A stretch of 32,041 bases of DNA from Salmonirosea sp038204185. GTDB lineage: Bacteria; Bacteroidota; Bacteroidia; Cytophagales; Spirosomataceae. A model generated the notes under the pieces. It worked only from the letters and a program-made list of their open reading frames with translations. It searched no databases and was not told the origin of the DNA. Every line of letters starts with the position of its first letter. Position 1 is the first letter of the stretch. The stretch spans positions 1 to 32,041 of the forward strand of contig JBBRDE010000018.1 of the NCBI GenBank assembly GCA_038204185.1. The letters run 5' to 3'. The position numbers were made by a program, and so were the translations under genes. Shown here one piece after another: positions 1 through 8,374 of this stretch.

Positions 1-322
1 CCTGACCAGCGGCTGCTCGGGCTGGACGCCCAATCCCGCGACTTACTACACCGCCACGAATATCCTGGGGCCTTACACCAAGCAGGGCAATCCGTTTGTA
101 GGCGATGCGGGCAACAATTCCTTCAATTCCCAGCCCTGCTACATTTTCAAAATTCCGGGCTACAAGGATGCCTACCTCTACATGGGCGACCGCTGGAACG
201 GCGGCGGCCGGCCCGACTCTCAATACGTGTTTCTGCCGATTACGATTACCGAAGAAGGGAAGATGGAATTGCACTGGTATAAGGAATGGGACCTAAGTAT
301 GTTCACGCCGGAGAAGCGGTAA
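1..322 (+). CDS. GH43-family glycoside hydrolase, C-terminal fragment
   Basis: This open frame (first full codon at base 2) enters from the left edge and ends at TAA 320-322, giving the last 106 residues. The fragment has the pattern seen at the C-terminal part of GH43-type five-bladed beta-propeller enzymes of the exo-beta-1,3-galactanase/arabinofuranosidase kind: SGCSGWTPNP, a YYTATNILGPY stretch, NSFNSQPCYIF, then AYLYMGDRW and a final QYVFLPI beta-strand. These enzymes cleave arabinose, xylose or galactose units from plant or algal polysaccharides, normally outside the cytoplasm. The catalytic acid and base lie upstream of the window, so neither activity nor signal peptide can be judged. 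Family assignment rests on remembered sequence patterns; the subfamily is not certain. Confidence 0.7.
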   Translation, partial: LTSGCSGWTPNPATYYTATNILGPYTKQGNPFVGDAGNNSFNSQPCYIFKIPGYKDAYLYMGDRWNGGGRPDSQYVFLPITITEEGKMELHWYKEWDLSMFTPEKR

Positions 323-434
323 GGGGTACCTATAAAGTGATGGAGTTTGATTATTTTTACTCACTAGGGCGGTCGACGCTCAGTTGAAAACTGGCGGTAG
401 CTAGGTGAATGCCGCCCGGAGGGCTACGGATAGT

Positions 435-459
435 AGTCACTCGGCTTTGCCGAGTGACT
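435..459. repeat. Perfect 11-bp inverted repeat (hairpin)
   Basis: AGTCACTCGGC (435-445), loop TTT, GCCGAGTGACT (449-459). It lies 113 bases after the GH43 stop and 96 bases before the histidine kinase. There is no T-run on either side, so it is not a textbook rho-independent terminator; it could be an mRNA 3' stabiliser or a dispersed palindrome. Nothing else was recognised in the rest of the 323-554 gap. Confidence 0.5.
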
Positions 460-554
460 GCGAAAGAAATCCAAGGTACTTTAAAAGTATATTGCGTTTA
501 AATAAGTATAGAATGCAGCCCTAGATATCGGAATTAGTTAACCTGACATTTCCT

Positions 555-2495
555 ATGGAACCATTTATCCTGCCCAACGGCTCATTCCGACTTCATCCGG
601 CTTCTATCGCTACTATGGCCGAATTTGTGCTCTCCTTTTTTATTTTATTCTACTTCTTAAGCTTGCGTGGAAAGACCCAAAACACTTGGCTGATAGTAGG
701 TTATGTTGGTATGTTATTGATGGTTTATCTGATAGACGTTGGCGTTACATCCAGCACGCCACCCGTATACAGTTATTTTAGAATGAGTCATATCATTATG
801 TTTTCCATATGGACACTGTTCTGGACTTGGTGCGCTTACAACTACCAGGATTATCCATTACGCAAGGAGGGAGTTTATTTAGTGACTATAGGGGGCCTAC
901 TACTAGCTGTGATATTTGCTAGTCTGGTAATTCCTGGCTTTAAATCCAGCAGTTGGTCAACATTTGGATTAATGTATAATACTTGTTTCGGATTACATAC
1001 CTGGACTATCCTGGTACTTTTAAGAAGGTCTGTTATTGCCTCCCGGTATATAGATTCTTCCCACAGACATATAGGGAGGCATTTACTTAATCCGGCTGGT
1101 CAGCCAGCCGAGTCGCTGCGTGCATTCGCCCTCCTGACAACCACATGGGTTAGCTTTTTTGGAGTAGTATTATTTGTCACGAATAACCCCTTGGGTTATC
1201 ATATTAGTCAAATGGTTGTATTGTTAGGCGTCCTGATTGTGCACATGGGCCATGCCAGTGAGATAACCACCTTTCAAGTAAAGTTGATCTCTTTGCCACT
1301 TACTATTGTTCTGGCTTTGCTTGGCATACTTCCCTTCTTACTCTACGGAACTATGGCACCCGAAACTGATTGGGGAGAAGTTAACTTAGATTTACAAGAG
1401 AAACTAATAGTTTTTGCTTGGTTGATTCCTTTCTGCGCTCTTTTGGTGCTTGGGACTTTTTTTCTATTCTATCAGACGGGATTACTCAAGCCATTAGCCC
1501 AATTGCTAGAAGGAGTCCGACGAATTGAAGATGGAGATTTGCAAACCCGTTTGCCTGTGTTAAGTAGAGATGAAATTGGTTCGCTTGCTCTAAGTCTCAA
1601 CAAAATGGCTGCTTCCTTAAAGGAGGCTCAAGAGGAGTTGGAAAACAAGGTGATCGTCCGTACTGTAGAATTACAAACATCTCTGAATCGTTTAAAGGCT
1701 ACGCAGGATCAACTCATCCAGCGTGAGAAAATGGCCAGCCTGGGTGAGCTAACAGCCGGCATCGCCCACGAAATTCAGAACCCGCTGAACTTCGTCAACA
1801 ACTATTCGGAAGTCAATGTGGAGCTAATTGAAGAGCTCAACCAAGAAATGGATATGGGAAACCTCCCAGAAGCCAGGGCAATAATTACCGATCTGCGCGA
1901 GAATGAAAGCAAGATCCACCACCACGGCCGCCGAGCCGACGCCATCGTTCGGGGTATGCTCGAGCACGCCCGCACCACGCCCGGCGAGCGCCAACCCACC
2001 GACCTGAACAAACTCGCCGACGAGTACCTGCGGCTGGCCTACCAAGGGCTGAAACGGTCCGGCGATCCGGCCAAAGATGCTGACTTCCAGTGTGAACTCA
2101 TTACAGATTTTGACCCAAATCTGGGCGAAGTAGACGTAGTAGCCCCCGACATTGGGCGGGTGCTGTTGAATCTCTATAACAATGCTTTATATGCAGTGCG
2201 GCAGAGGCATGGAGTACCAGCCGATCGAGCGTATATACCTACCGTATGGGTAAGTACACATCGGCTGGATAAGGCTGTGGAAATCCGGGTGCGGGACAAT
2301 GGTATAGGTATTCCCGAGACGATTAAGGAAAAGATTTTCCAGCCGTTTTTCACGACTAAGCCGGCTGGAGAGGGGACGGGGTTGGGGCTTTCGCTGAGTT
2401 ATGACATTGTGACGAAGGGGCATGGGGGGACACTGAGCGTGGAAACAGGCCAAGGAGTTTACACAGAGTTTTCAATACAAATTCCCGGAAACTAG
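555..2495 (+). CDS. Membrane sensor histidine kinase (polytopic sensor, HAMP, HisKA, HATPase)
   Basis: This 646-residue sensor kinase would autophosphorylate and pass phosphate to a response regulator; none is encoded nearby. The first ~310 residues contain about seven to nine hydrophobic segments and form a membrane-embedded sensor I do not recognise. A HAMP-like linker (about 312-365, with RDEIGSLALSLNKM) and a short coiled coil (about 365-390) follow. The phosphoacceptor helix reads IAHEIQNPLNF with His405. The ATP-binding domain shows an N-box with Asn542/Asn543 (LLNLYNNA), G1 DNGIGIP at about 581-587, FQPFFTTK, and G2 GTGLGLS near 613-619. The sensor half is AT-rich while the segment from about 1740 to 2170 is GC-rich, suggesting domain shuffling. 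The ligand is unknown. Confidence 0.93.
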   Translation: MEPFILPNGSFRLHPASIATMAEFVLSFFILFYFLSLRGKTQNTWLIVGYVGMLLMVYLIDVGVTSSTPPVYSYFRMSHIIMFSIWTLFWTWCAYNYQDYPLRKEGVYLVTIGGLLLAVIFASLVIPGFKSSSWSTFGLMYNTCFGLHTWTILVLLRRSVIASRYIDSSHRHIGRHLLNPAGQPAESLRAFALLTTTWVSFFGVVLFVTNNPLGYHISQMVVLLGVLIVHMGHASEITTFQVKLISLPLTIVLALLGILPFLLYGTMAPETDWGEVNLDLQEKLIVFAWLIPFCALLVLGTFFLFYQTGLLKPLAQLLEGVRRIEDGDLQTRLPVLSRDEIGSLALSLNKMAASLKEAQEELENKVIVRTVELQTSLNRLKATQDQLIQREKMASLGELTAGIAHEIQNPLNFVNNYSEVNVELIEELNQEMDMGNLPEARAIITDLRENESKIHHHGRRADAIVRGMLEHARTTPGERQPTDLNKLADEYLRLAYQGLKRSGDPAKDADFQCELITDFDPNLGEVDVVAPDIGRVLLNLYNNALYAVRQRHGVPADRAYIPTVWVSTHRLDKAVEIRVRDNGIGIPETIKEKIFQPFFTTKPAGEGTGLGLSLSYDIVTKGHGGTLSVETGQGVYTEFSIQIPGN

Positions 2496-2625
2496 GTAGT
2501 CGTGCCCCTTATCCGTTACCGTTGGGCCGTATCTCCACAAACCTGCAATAATGTAAGGTCTGGGAGACACAAGCCTCAGCGTTGTTGAAGTAGAAAATTA
2601 AACTAGCCTTAAAAAGACGAATAAA

Positions 2626-3051
2626 ATGAACATCGAATGCACCGATAACAAAACGTTCCAATTATTCGACAACGAACAACCCGCAGGACAACTGACTTAT
2701 GAGAGTTTATTTTCTTATAAAGCTGCAATTACCCTGACAAATTCTGACGATTATGAAATAAAACCGGCTGGTTTCTTCCAGACCAGTATCAACGTACTGA
2801 AAAACGAACAGGAAATAGCCAGCTTAAAAATGAATTGGAAAGGACAAATAGTTTTTTCCTTTCAAGACGGACGCGAATTTTTTTTTAAGGCGAAAGGCGC
2901 CTTCTACAATAAATATTTTATTGAAAATACGCAGGGAGAAAAACTAATGCAATTTGAACCCCATTTTGAGTGGAGCAAATTCAATTACAACTATGACATT
3001 GCCTACGAGAAAAAGCCAGAGGACTTATTGCTGGTTTTATTGGGTATTTAA
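2626..3051 (+). CDS. Small hypothetical protein, possibly truncated by an in-frame stop
   Basis: 141 residues, no signal peptide, rich in beta-strand-like alternation and aromatic residues (REFFFKAKGAFYNKYF, HFEWSKFNYNYDI). It may have a LURP-one/Tubby-like fold, but that is a guess. The C-terminus runs into a hydrophobic stretch, DLLLVLLGI, and stops at TAA 3049-3051. The same frame stays open for 13 more codons to TAG 3091-3093, reading VTNYYIALTAGVA, which would complete a hydrophobic C-terminal helix. A Tyr codon (TAT) mutated to TAA would explain this. The gene is AT-rich like the upstream sensor domain. No function is assigned. Confidence 0.7.
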   Translation: MNIECTDNKTFQLFDNEQPAGQLTYESLFSYKAAITLTNSDDYEIKPAGFFQTSINVLKNEQEIASLKMNWKGQIVFSFQDGREFFFKAKGAFYNKYFIENTQGEKLMQFEPHFEWSKFNYNYDIAYEKKPEDLLLVLLGI

Positions 3052-3159
3052 GTTACTAATTATTATATAGCTCTAACGGCTGGCGTTGCCTAGATGAAGT
3101 AAGTAGAAGTACTCAAAACGCTGACAGGTACCTTGCCCATGCCATCGAATGTTAATAAA

Positions 3160-3188
3160 GCTAACCCCAATCGCAGACCGGGGTTAGC
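3160..3188 (-). terminator. Hairpin terminator downstream of the MBL-fold gene
   Basis: GCTAACCCC (3160-3168) pairs with GGGGTTAGC (3180-3188) around an 11-base loop. Read on the minus strand, the stem is followed by TTTATTAAC. It sits between two converging genes, 17 bases past the stop of the MBL-fold gene, and may also slow transcription arriving from the plus strand. Confidence 0.6.
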
Positions 3189-3205
3189 GTAAGGCCTACC
3201 TTGCT

Positions 3206-4153
3206 TTATTTCCTCAACTTATTAAACGCTAGCAGCGCCAATCCCGCTACGCTCACCAGTCCCGCGATTTTGAGGGCGGCGGGGTAGGTGGGTTCGGTTC
3301 GGGGTGGTACCGTCACTACGCCGCCACTACCCACGACGGCGGGACGGTTTTGGTACCTACCCCGCTGGGGTACGCTCAGCCGTTGGAAATCGTCGGCCAA
3401 TTGATTGAGTTTGTGCGCTACTCCTTCGCCGTGCATGACCGGGCCGTGGCCAGATGCTACCGTTTTAGGTTGGAGTCCGGATAAGGTTTTCACGGACTTT
3501 TCGGCGGCGCTCCAATCGTAGACCACGTAGGGGGGCGGGCCGCTGAGGTGCTCCTGCTTCGTCAGGGTAGCAAAGATTGATTCGGCTTTGGTCGTGGCCA
3601 GGGCATCCCCGGCTATCAGCAGGCCGTCCGCTTCGCGATACAGGCTCACGTGACCCGGCGCGTGGCCGGGCGTATGGAGCCAGGTCCAGCCCGATAGGCC
3701 GGGTACCTTGCCGTCCTGCGGGAGGGAGTGCACATGCTGACGAATATCGATGGGCGTTAGCGGAAGCAGCCCCGACATCCAGGCAATCAGGCCCCCGCCC
3801 ACGCCGGGCTCGGCGGGTGGGTAGGACGACCGCCCCGTGAGGTAGGGCATTTCCATAGGGTGAGCATATACTTTCACGTTCCAGGCATTGGCCAGTTCTT
3901 TCACCGATCCGGAGTGATCGAAATGCCCGTGCGTGAGGATAATAGCTTCGGGGGGAGTGGCTTTTCCAAATAGTCTGGCAGCCATTTTCTGGATGCGCGA
4001 ACTTGCGACCGCGGTTCCCGTGTCGATTAGAACCCAGCGATCGCTGTGCTGATCCTGCACGAAATACAGATTTACAAATATGTCGGTCATCATCCATACG
4101 CCGTTGGCGACGTCGGGCTCTACTTCGGGTTGCGTTGTTTTATGGTTTTCCAT
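3206..4153 (-). CDS. MBL-fold metallohydrolase with C-terminal membrane anchor
   Basis: A metallo-beta-lactamase-fold hydrolase of 315 residues from ATG 4153; an earlier in-frame ATG at 4222 would add 23 residues (MGHSVAYN...) that do not look like part of the domain. The zinc motif HGHFDHSG supplies His75, His77, Asp79 and His80. Further ligands are in TPGHAPGHVSLY, LIAGDAL and a late SGHGPVMHG. The fold matches the broad group that includes glyoxalase II-like, lactonase-like and SoxH-like hydrolases, so the substrate cannot be read off. Unusually, the C-terminus has a single hydrophobic helix (AALKIAGLVSVAGLALLAF) followed by basic NKLRK, with no N-terminal signal, implying tail anchoring in the inner membrane with the enzyme in the cytoplasm (inference). 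It is separated from fdhA upstream by a terminator, so probably has its own promoter. Confidence 0.88.
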   Translation of the reverse strand: MENHKTTQPEVEPDVANGVWMMTDIFVNLYFVQDQHSDRWVLIDTGTAVASSRIQKMAARLFGKATPPEAIILTHGHFDHSGSVKELANAWNVKVYAHPMEMPYLTGRSSYPPAEPGVGGGLIAWMSGLLPLTPIDIRQHVHSLPQDGKVPGLSGWTWLHTPGHAPGHVSLYREADGLLIAGDALATTKAESIFATLTKQEHLSGPPPYVVYDWSAAEKSVKTLSGLQPKTVASGHGPVMHGEGVAHKLNQLADDFQRLSVPQRGRYQNRPAVVGSGGVVTVPPRTEPTYPAALKIAGLVSVAGLALLAFNKLRK

Positions 4154-4262
4154 GTGGATTGAGTTTTTTAGTAAACAGTTGGGTATACACTGCCTAAAAT
4201 TGTATGCCACCGAATGTCCCATTCTCGTTATATTATTACGGAAACGAAGTTGAATTCAAAAA

Positions 4263-4298
4263 AAAAGGGCGCAGAAGAATTTTCTTCTGCGCCCTTTT
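4263..4298 (-). terminator. Strong rho-independent terminator after fdhA
   Basis: A 17-bp perfect stem, AAAAGGGCGCAGAAGAA (4263-4279) with TTCTTCTGCGCCCTTTT (4282-4298), gives a very stable GC-centred hairpin flanked by A/T runs on both sides. On the minus strand it ends in a T-run, 53 bases past the fdhA stop and before the MBL-fold gene. Its symmetry could make it work in both directions. Confidence 0.85.
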
Positions 4299-4351
4299 AT
4301 ATTATTAGATTAAATCAATTTACCGCTTAGAGAGCGGGGTACTCGTGGGGA

Positions 4352-5542
4352 TTAGGCTGGAATCATGCCGTGCGGATCGATCACGAACTTCTTGGCGGCT
4401 CCTTTGTCAAAATCCTTGTATCCCTGAACCGATTCTTGCAAAGTGATAACTTCCACATTCACGGCGTCGGCGATTTTGATCTTATCGTACAGAATCGCAT
4501 TCATCAACTGCCGGTGGTACTTCATGACCGGGCACTGACCGGTATGGATCGAGTGCGACTTGGCCCAGCCCAGGCCGATGCGGATGCTCAGGCTACCTTT
4601 TTTGGCGGCTTCGTCTACCCCACCGGGATCGCCGGTCACGTACAGCCCCGGAATGCCGAGTTGTCCGCCCGCCCGGGTGACCTCCATGATGGAGTTCAGG
4701 ACGGTGGCAGGTTGCTCCTCATCGCTGTCGGCGCCGTGCCCTTTCGCTTCAAACCCTACACAATCCACGGCGCAATCCACTTCGGGAACGCCCACAATCT
4801 GCTCGATTTGCTCGGCGAGGGTAGCCTTCTTTTTGAGGTCGATTGTTTCGCAACCAAAGCTTCGGGCCTGTTCCAGGCGCTCGTCGATCATGTCGCCCAC
4901 AATCACCAGCGCCGCCCCCAGCAGATGGCACGATGCCGCGCAGGCAAGGCCGACTGGCCCGGCACCCGCTACATACACGATACTGCCGGGACCCACGCCC
5001 GCCGTGACGGCACCGTGAAAACCGGTTGGGAAGATATCGGACAATAAGGTAAGATCCCGGATTTTTGCCATCGCCTGATCGCTGTCCGGGAATTTCAGGA
5101 GGTTGAAATCGGCGTAGGGTACCATCACGTACTCGGCTTGTCCGCCTACCCAGCCGCCCATGTCCACATAGCCGTAGGCAGCACCGGGCCGGGCCGGATT
5201 CACATTCAGACAGATACCCGTTTGCCCCACTTTGCAATTCCGGCATCGGCCACAGGCAATATTGAACGGAACTGACACGAGGTCGCCTTCTTTGATAAAC
5301 TCCACATCACGGCCTGCCTCAATCACCAAACCCGTGATCTCATGCCCCAGGATCAGGCCCTCCGGGGCGGTGGTTCGGCCCCGTACCATGTGCTGGTCGC
5401 TGCCGCAGATGTTGGTGGAAACGATTTTGAGAATAACGCCGTGCTCGCATTTCCGGTTGCCCAGGGCCAGCTTGGGGTATTCAATTTCTCTTACTTCCAC
5501 CACACCGGGTTTGATGTAAGCTACTCCGTGATTTTGACACAT
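4352..5542 (-). CDS. fdhA: Formaldehyde dehydrogenase, glutathione-independent (zinc ADH family)
   Basis: 396 residues, closely resembling the Pseudomonas putida NAD+-dependent, glutathione-independent formaldehyde dehydrogenase (EC 1.2.1.46), which oxidises formaldehyde to formate and can dismutate aldehydes with a tightly bound NAD(H). Catalytic zinc ligands are at the expected positions: Cys46 (NICGSDQHMVRGRTT), His67 (GHEITG) and Asp169. The structural zinc site is Cys97, Cys100, Cys103 and Cys111. The Rossmann motif reads VAGAGPVGLA, and the family-typical stretches NPARPGAAYGYVDMG and GLGWAKSHSIHTGQ are present. No signal peptide, so cytoplasmic. It is a single-gene unit with a strong terminator behind it. 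In many bacteria this protein clears formaldehyde from demethylation reactions. Function is confident at the family level; substrate range is inferred. Confidence 0.95.
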   Translation of the reverse strand: MCQNHGVAYIKPGVVEVREIEYPKLALGNRKCEHGVILKIVSTNICGSDQHMVRGRTTAPEGLILGHEITGLVIEAGRDVEFIKEGDLVSVPFNIACGRCRNCKVGQTGICLNVNPARPGAAYGYVDMGGWVGGQAEYVMVPYADFNLLKFPDSDQAMAKIRDLTLLSDIFPTGFHGAVTAGVGPGSIVYVAGAGPVGLACAASCHLLGAALVIVGDMIDERLEQARSFGCETIDLKKKATLAEQIEQIVGVPEVDCAVDCVGFEAKGHGADSDEEQPATVLNSIMEVTRAGGQLGIPGLYVTGDPGGVDEAAKKGSLSIRIGLGWAKSHSIHTGQCPVMKYHRQLMNAILYDKIKIADAVNVEVITLQESVQGYKDFDKGAAKKFVIDPHGMIPA

Positions 5543-5896
5543 AAATTTGGGGATATAGTGAAGATTATTTTACTACTGCTTGGGCAACGGTCTCTGCTTC
5601 GGGTGATTATTATGCTAAATTCCACCTCACCCGATTGTTTTGCCGAACCTGGGGCTTTACCCGAGCCACTCAATGTAGGGTTGGTTGTGGTAGAAAGTCC
5701 GGTAGGACTTACCCTCATGCTGCAATAAAACAAAAAAATGGCTTTAAGTATAGTATAATTCTATTTTATTGTAAAATAATACTACGTGGTTGTCCGAGCA
5801 GGCTAATTTGGTGTGTTCGTGTCAGTATTCGCCCATAATCCCGGGCAAAGGAAGTGAACCGTATTCCAAAAGCAGGCGACGAAATCCGTGGGGCAT
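5543..5896. other. Non-coding gap upstream of fdhA
   Basis: This 354-base gap holds the probable fdhA promoter and the 3' end region of the Ig-like lipoprotein gene. Open frames here are short and have unprotein-like composition. An AT-rich, partly palindromic stretch lies at about 5757-5782 (TATTTTATTGTAAAATAAT region), which may be promoter DNA for fdhA. I found no match to the Bacteroidota promoter box TAnnTTTG on the fdhA strand and no clear terminator. Confidence 0.4.
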
Positions 5897-7021
5897 CTAT
5901 CTTTTCACCACAAACCAAATCACTACCAATGCATCATTCGGTTCGTGAATTTTTGATTGGGAAATATCCCGATCAAAGGGACGATTTACATTGTTCCCGG
6001 CCAAATCTTCAAGAACCGTCCGTACCCTTAGGCCGTATTTCCCCGCTTTCCAGTTTTCAACTGGTTTGAAAAAAGCGGCTTTCTCTTCGGTACCTACTTC
6101 CCATTTTCCACTAACTAGCTTCCCATTTTCATTGGTGATGCTCAAACCCTCGGCAATCAGGCTATGATCCAGCGATTCTTTAAAGTCGACCTTCACAGGT
6201 TGCGTGGTACCGACAGGCGGAGGTGACAGCGTCCAGTTTCCGGGAACCGGTGACAAGCTATCACGTTGAATCGTGACAAACGATTTGGTGTAAGGCTGTG
6301 GAAGGGGGGTACCTTGCTGATCTTTCCAGGCGGGGGAAACCTTAATGCGATAGCGACCGTTTTTTTTCAAAGGTGCCCCAAGCAATTGGTTAGGATGAAG
6401 GTCACGCTTGATCCGGCCGGGGTCCAGCCACAGCGTAAGTACGGTACGATCTTCATTCCATAATTCGGGTTGTAAATTCAGGAAAGCACCCTGTACCGTG
6501 TCGGAATCGTTTTTGATCAGAAAGGCATATTCATTTGATTTTCCTTCCCGCATGGGTTGGGAAAAATGGAGGTAAACTTTTAGCAAATTCTCGGGTAGGG
6601 AATCTTGTGACGGATAGATACCGAGTAGTTTGGGTGCATCAGCTGTATCGGCCAAGGGAACGGCAAAGGTGCCGATGGGGGCGTTGCGCAGCACGATTAC
6701 GTACTGCAAACCCCGCGTGAAGGGAACGAGTGGTGCAAAAGAGATGCCTTCGGACTCTACTGAATGGTTGCCAAGAATGGACACCGAAGGATCGGAGTTC
6801 ACTAACCTGACTTTGAGCAGGCTGACTACGGAATCAGAAGGTACCCTCTGGGTAAGGGCACTTGGAATGAAAACGCCTGCGGCGGCTTTTCCCTGCCATA
6901 GAATCCTGATTTCAGGGTTTTCTGTGGAAGAGGTACAGCCCCGAAAGCCTACAAAAATAAAAAGGATCAGGCCATACACCCGGTATGACCTGATCCGATT
7001 ATAAAACCTCCTTCTTATCAT
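5897..7021 (-). CDS. Lipoprotein with SbsA Ig-like domain, unknown function
   Basis: 374 residues with an N-terminal signal (basic MIRRRFYNRIRSYR, hydrophobic core, Cys29 in FRGCTSS) typical of a lipoprotein. The central region, LLGIYPSQDSLPENLLKVYLHFSQPM in pieces, is the hallmark of SbsA-type Ig-like domains. A second Ig-like unit near the C-terminus contains SLDHSLIAEGL and LEDLAGNNVNRPFDRD. RIKRDL and a KPVENWKAGKY stretch resemble a family I recall from other phyla as uncharacterised. There is no catalytic motif. Its ATG overlaps the stop of the upstream gene by 4 bases (7018-7021, ATGA), so the two are translationally coupled and probably act together at the cell surface or periplasm. 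Confidence 0.85.
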   Translation of the reverse strand: MIRRRFYNRIRSYRVYGLILFIFVGFRGCTSSTENPEIRILWQGKAAAGVFIPSALTQRVPSDSVVSLLKVRLVNSDPSVSILGNHSVESEGISFAPLVPFTRGLQYVIVLRNAPIGTFAVPLADTADAPKLLGIYPSQDSLPENLLKVYLHFSQPMREGKSNEYAFLIKNDSDTVQGAFLNLQPELWNEDRTVLTLWLDPGRIKRDLHPNQLLGAPLKKNGRYRIKVSPAWKDQQGTPLPQPYTKSFVTIQRDSLSPVPGNWTLSPPPVGTTQPVKVDFKESLDHSLIAEGLSITNENGKLVSGKWEVGTEEKAAFFKPVENWKAGKYGLRVRTVLEDLAGNNVNRPFDRDISQSKIHEPNDALVVIWFVVKR

Positions 7022-8130
7022 AAATACCGCTCACTCGTAGTCCACAAGTCCAGGCTACCGTTGGATCGGCGTTGTATAACCACCATCCGTGAATCATCGA
7101 GCTTGTCCAGTTGAAGGACGTTGGTTAAGGGCAACGACACGAAATCCACCCCGGCGGTGGCAAAGCTTTCCACCACGGGCGTGCTGAGCGAGCCCTGATA
7201 TTTCTCAATGTTTTTATAGTCCACCTTAAATACCGGACGGCTTGAATTGGCCATCATCAGGTACGATTCGCCACCCTTGGTCAATGTAACGATGTCGATG
7301 GGTTGGTTGCCACTGCCCATTTCGGCCACCGTTCTACCTTTGACATGTTGTCCGGCTTTCAGGTCATCCATGGGGAACAGTACTAGCGGCGTACAGGTGT
7401 AACTCGCGATCAGGTACTTCCTGCCCTGGATGGTACCCGTCGTGAAGGTGCGAATGGGTGATAGCGTTTCGTATTTGCCGTGCGCGGCGTGGTATATTTC
7501 CAGCGAAGCCTGGTCCTGCTTGTCGGTAAAAGGAAAGGGAATGCTACGGAACGTCGAATTGAATTCACGTCCCGACAAGCCGCTTACCAGTACCTTTCCG
7601 TCGGCGAATCCCAGATCCGAAATAGCCGCCACGCGCAGCGAATTGCCCCGTTGATCCTTTGCATCTTCGGCGGGGGCATCATTCAGGGCAATCTGCGAAT
7701 ACGCAATGCTTTTGGTATTGACCGGCGTTATTTTATCTCCCTCAATTTTTAGTAATACCGGCGTACCGTCGCTATGCTGAACAGCCAGGTACACACTTTT
7801 GGAAGCGGGATTCACGGCAACGTCCTGAATGGTGATATTCTGCACTTCGGTACCCAGCAGGGCCGCAACTTTCTGGTCGATGTTCTTGATTTCTACATTT
7901 GCCGCCTTTTCAGTCACCCCCGCGTCTTTGGTGTCTACGGCAAACACCACCGCGCTTTTTGAATCACCGATGAACAAAATGCCTTCCGGCCCAAATGACA
8001 GCGAACTAATCGATTTGATTTCGGGGGTGCCTACCAGCATACCATACTTGCCTTCCACCGAACGGTAGGTAGTGGCCAGCAGTACAAATCCCGAGCAGGC
8101 AACCGCCAGCAGATAATATATTTTTTTCAT
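7018..8130 (-). CDS. Exported beta-propeller-like protein, unknown function
   Basis: 370 residues with a signal peptide (MKKIYYLLAVACSGFVLLATTYRS). The body has repeated strands of the kind seen in beta-propellers: SSLSFGPEGILFIGDSKSAVVFAVDT near the start, DVAVNPASKSVYLAVQ, ISDLGFADGKVLVSGLSGREFNS, YLIASYTCTPLVLFPMDDLK, and YLMMANSSRPVFKVD. I recognise this as a recurring uncharacterised family rather than a named enzyme. One conserved-looking Cys occurs in SYTCTP. It is the first gene of a two-gene unit, its TGA overlapping the ATG of the Ig-like lipoprotein. A sensing, binding or scaffold role in the envelope is possible, but nothing in the sequence fixes it. Confidence 0.85.
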   Translation of the reverse strand: MKKIYYLLAVACSGFVLLATTYRSVEGKYGMLVGTPEIKSISSLSFGPEGILFIGDSKSAVVFAVDTKDAGVTEKAANVEIKNIDQKVAALLGTEVQNITIQDVAVNPASKSVYLAVQHSDGTPVLLKIEGDKITPVNTKSIAYSQIALNDAPAEDAKDQRGNSLRVAAISDLGFADGKVLVSGLSGREFNSTFRSIPFPFTDKQDQASLEIYHAAHGKYETLSPIRTFTTGTIQGRKYLIASYTCTPLVLFPMDDLKAGQHVKGRTVAEMGSGNQPIDIVTLTKGGESYLMMANSSRPVFKVDYKNIEKYQGSLSTPVVESFATAGVDFVSLPLTNVLQLDKLDDSRMVVIQRRSNGSLDLWTTSERYL

Positions 8131-8317
8131 GATGCAGGTGGTTAAAAAATTTAAAGTGATTGAGAAGCTAATTTGATGATAGTCAACTTTATATAGAAGT
8201 ATTCCTAGTGTGAAACCTACTCAGCGATAAATTGTTTTGGGTGTAATGAATGGATAAATATCAGGAATCCTGTTACAAAGATTCACCAGCTATACTTTTC
8301 AGACTACCCGCAATACA

Positions 8318-8353
8318 AAACGAGCGGCAGGAAATGTTTCCTGCCGCTCGTTT
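8318..8353 (-). terminator. Rho-independent terminator after the DUF4394 gene
   Basis: A perfect 17-bp stem, AAACGAGCGGCAGGAAA (8318-8334) with TTTCCTGCCGCTCGTTT (8337-8353), 22 bases past the DUF4394 stop on the minus strand and followed there by TGTATTG. The A/T-flanked symmetry would also allow it to work on the plus strand. Confidence 0.85.
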
Positions 8354-8374
8354 GCTGTATTTTAACCAGAAAAC

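Noticed and set aside
435..459. Hairpin considered as the terminator of the GH43 gene
   Set aside because: No T-run follows on either strand, so it is listed only as an inverted repeat.
4370..5047. 225-codon plus-strand open frame opposite fdhA
   Set aside because: It is antisense to a gene whose zinc ligands and full length match fdhA; no independent features.
5521..5733. 70-codon minus-strand frame overlapping the fdhA start
   Set aside because: It overlaps the fdhA start in another frame, has low-complexity Ser/Thr/Pro composition and no homology that I recognise.
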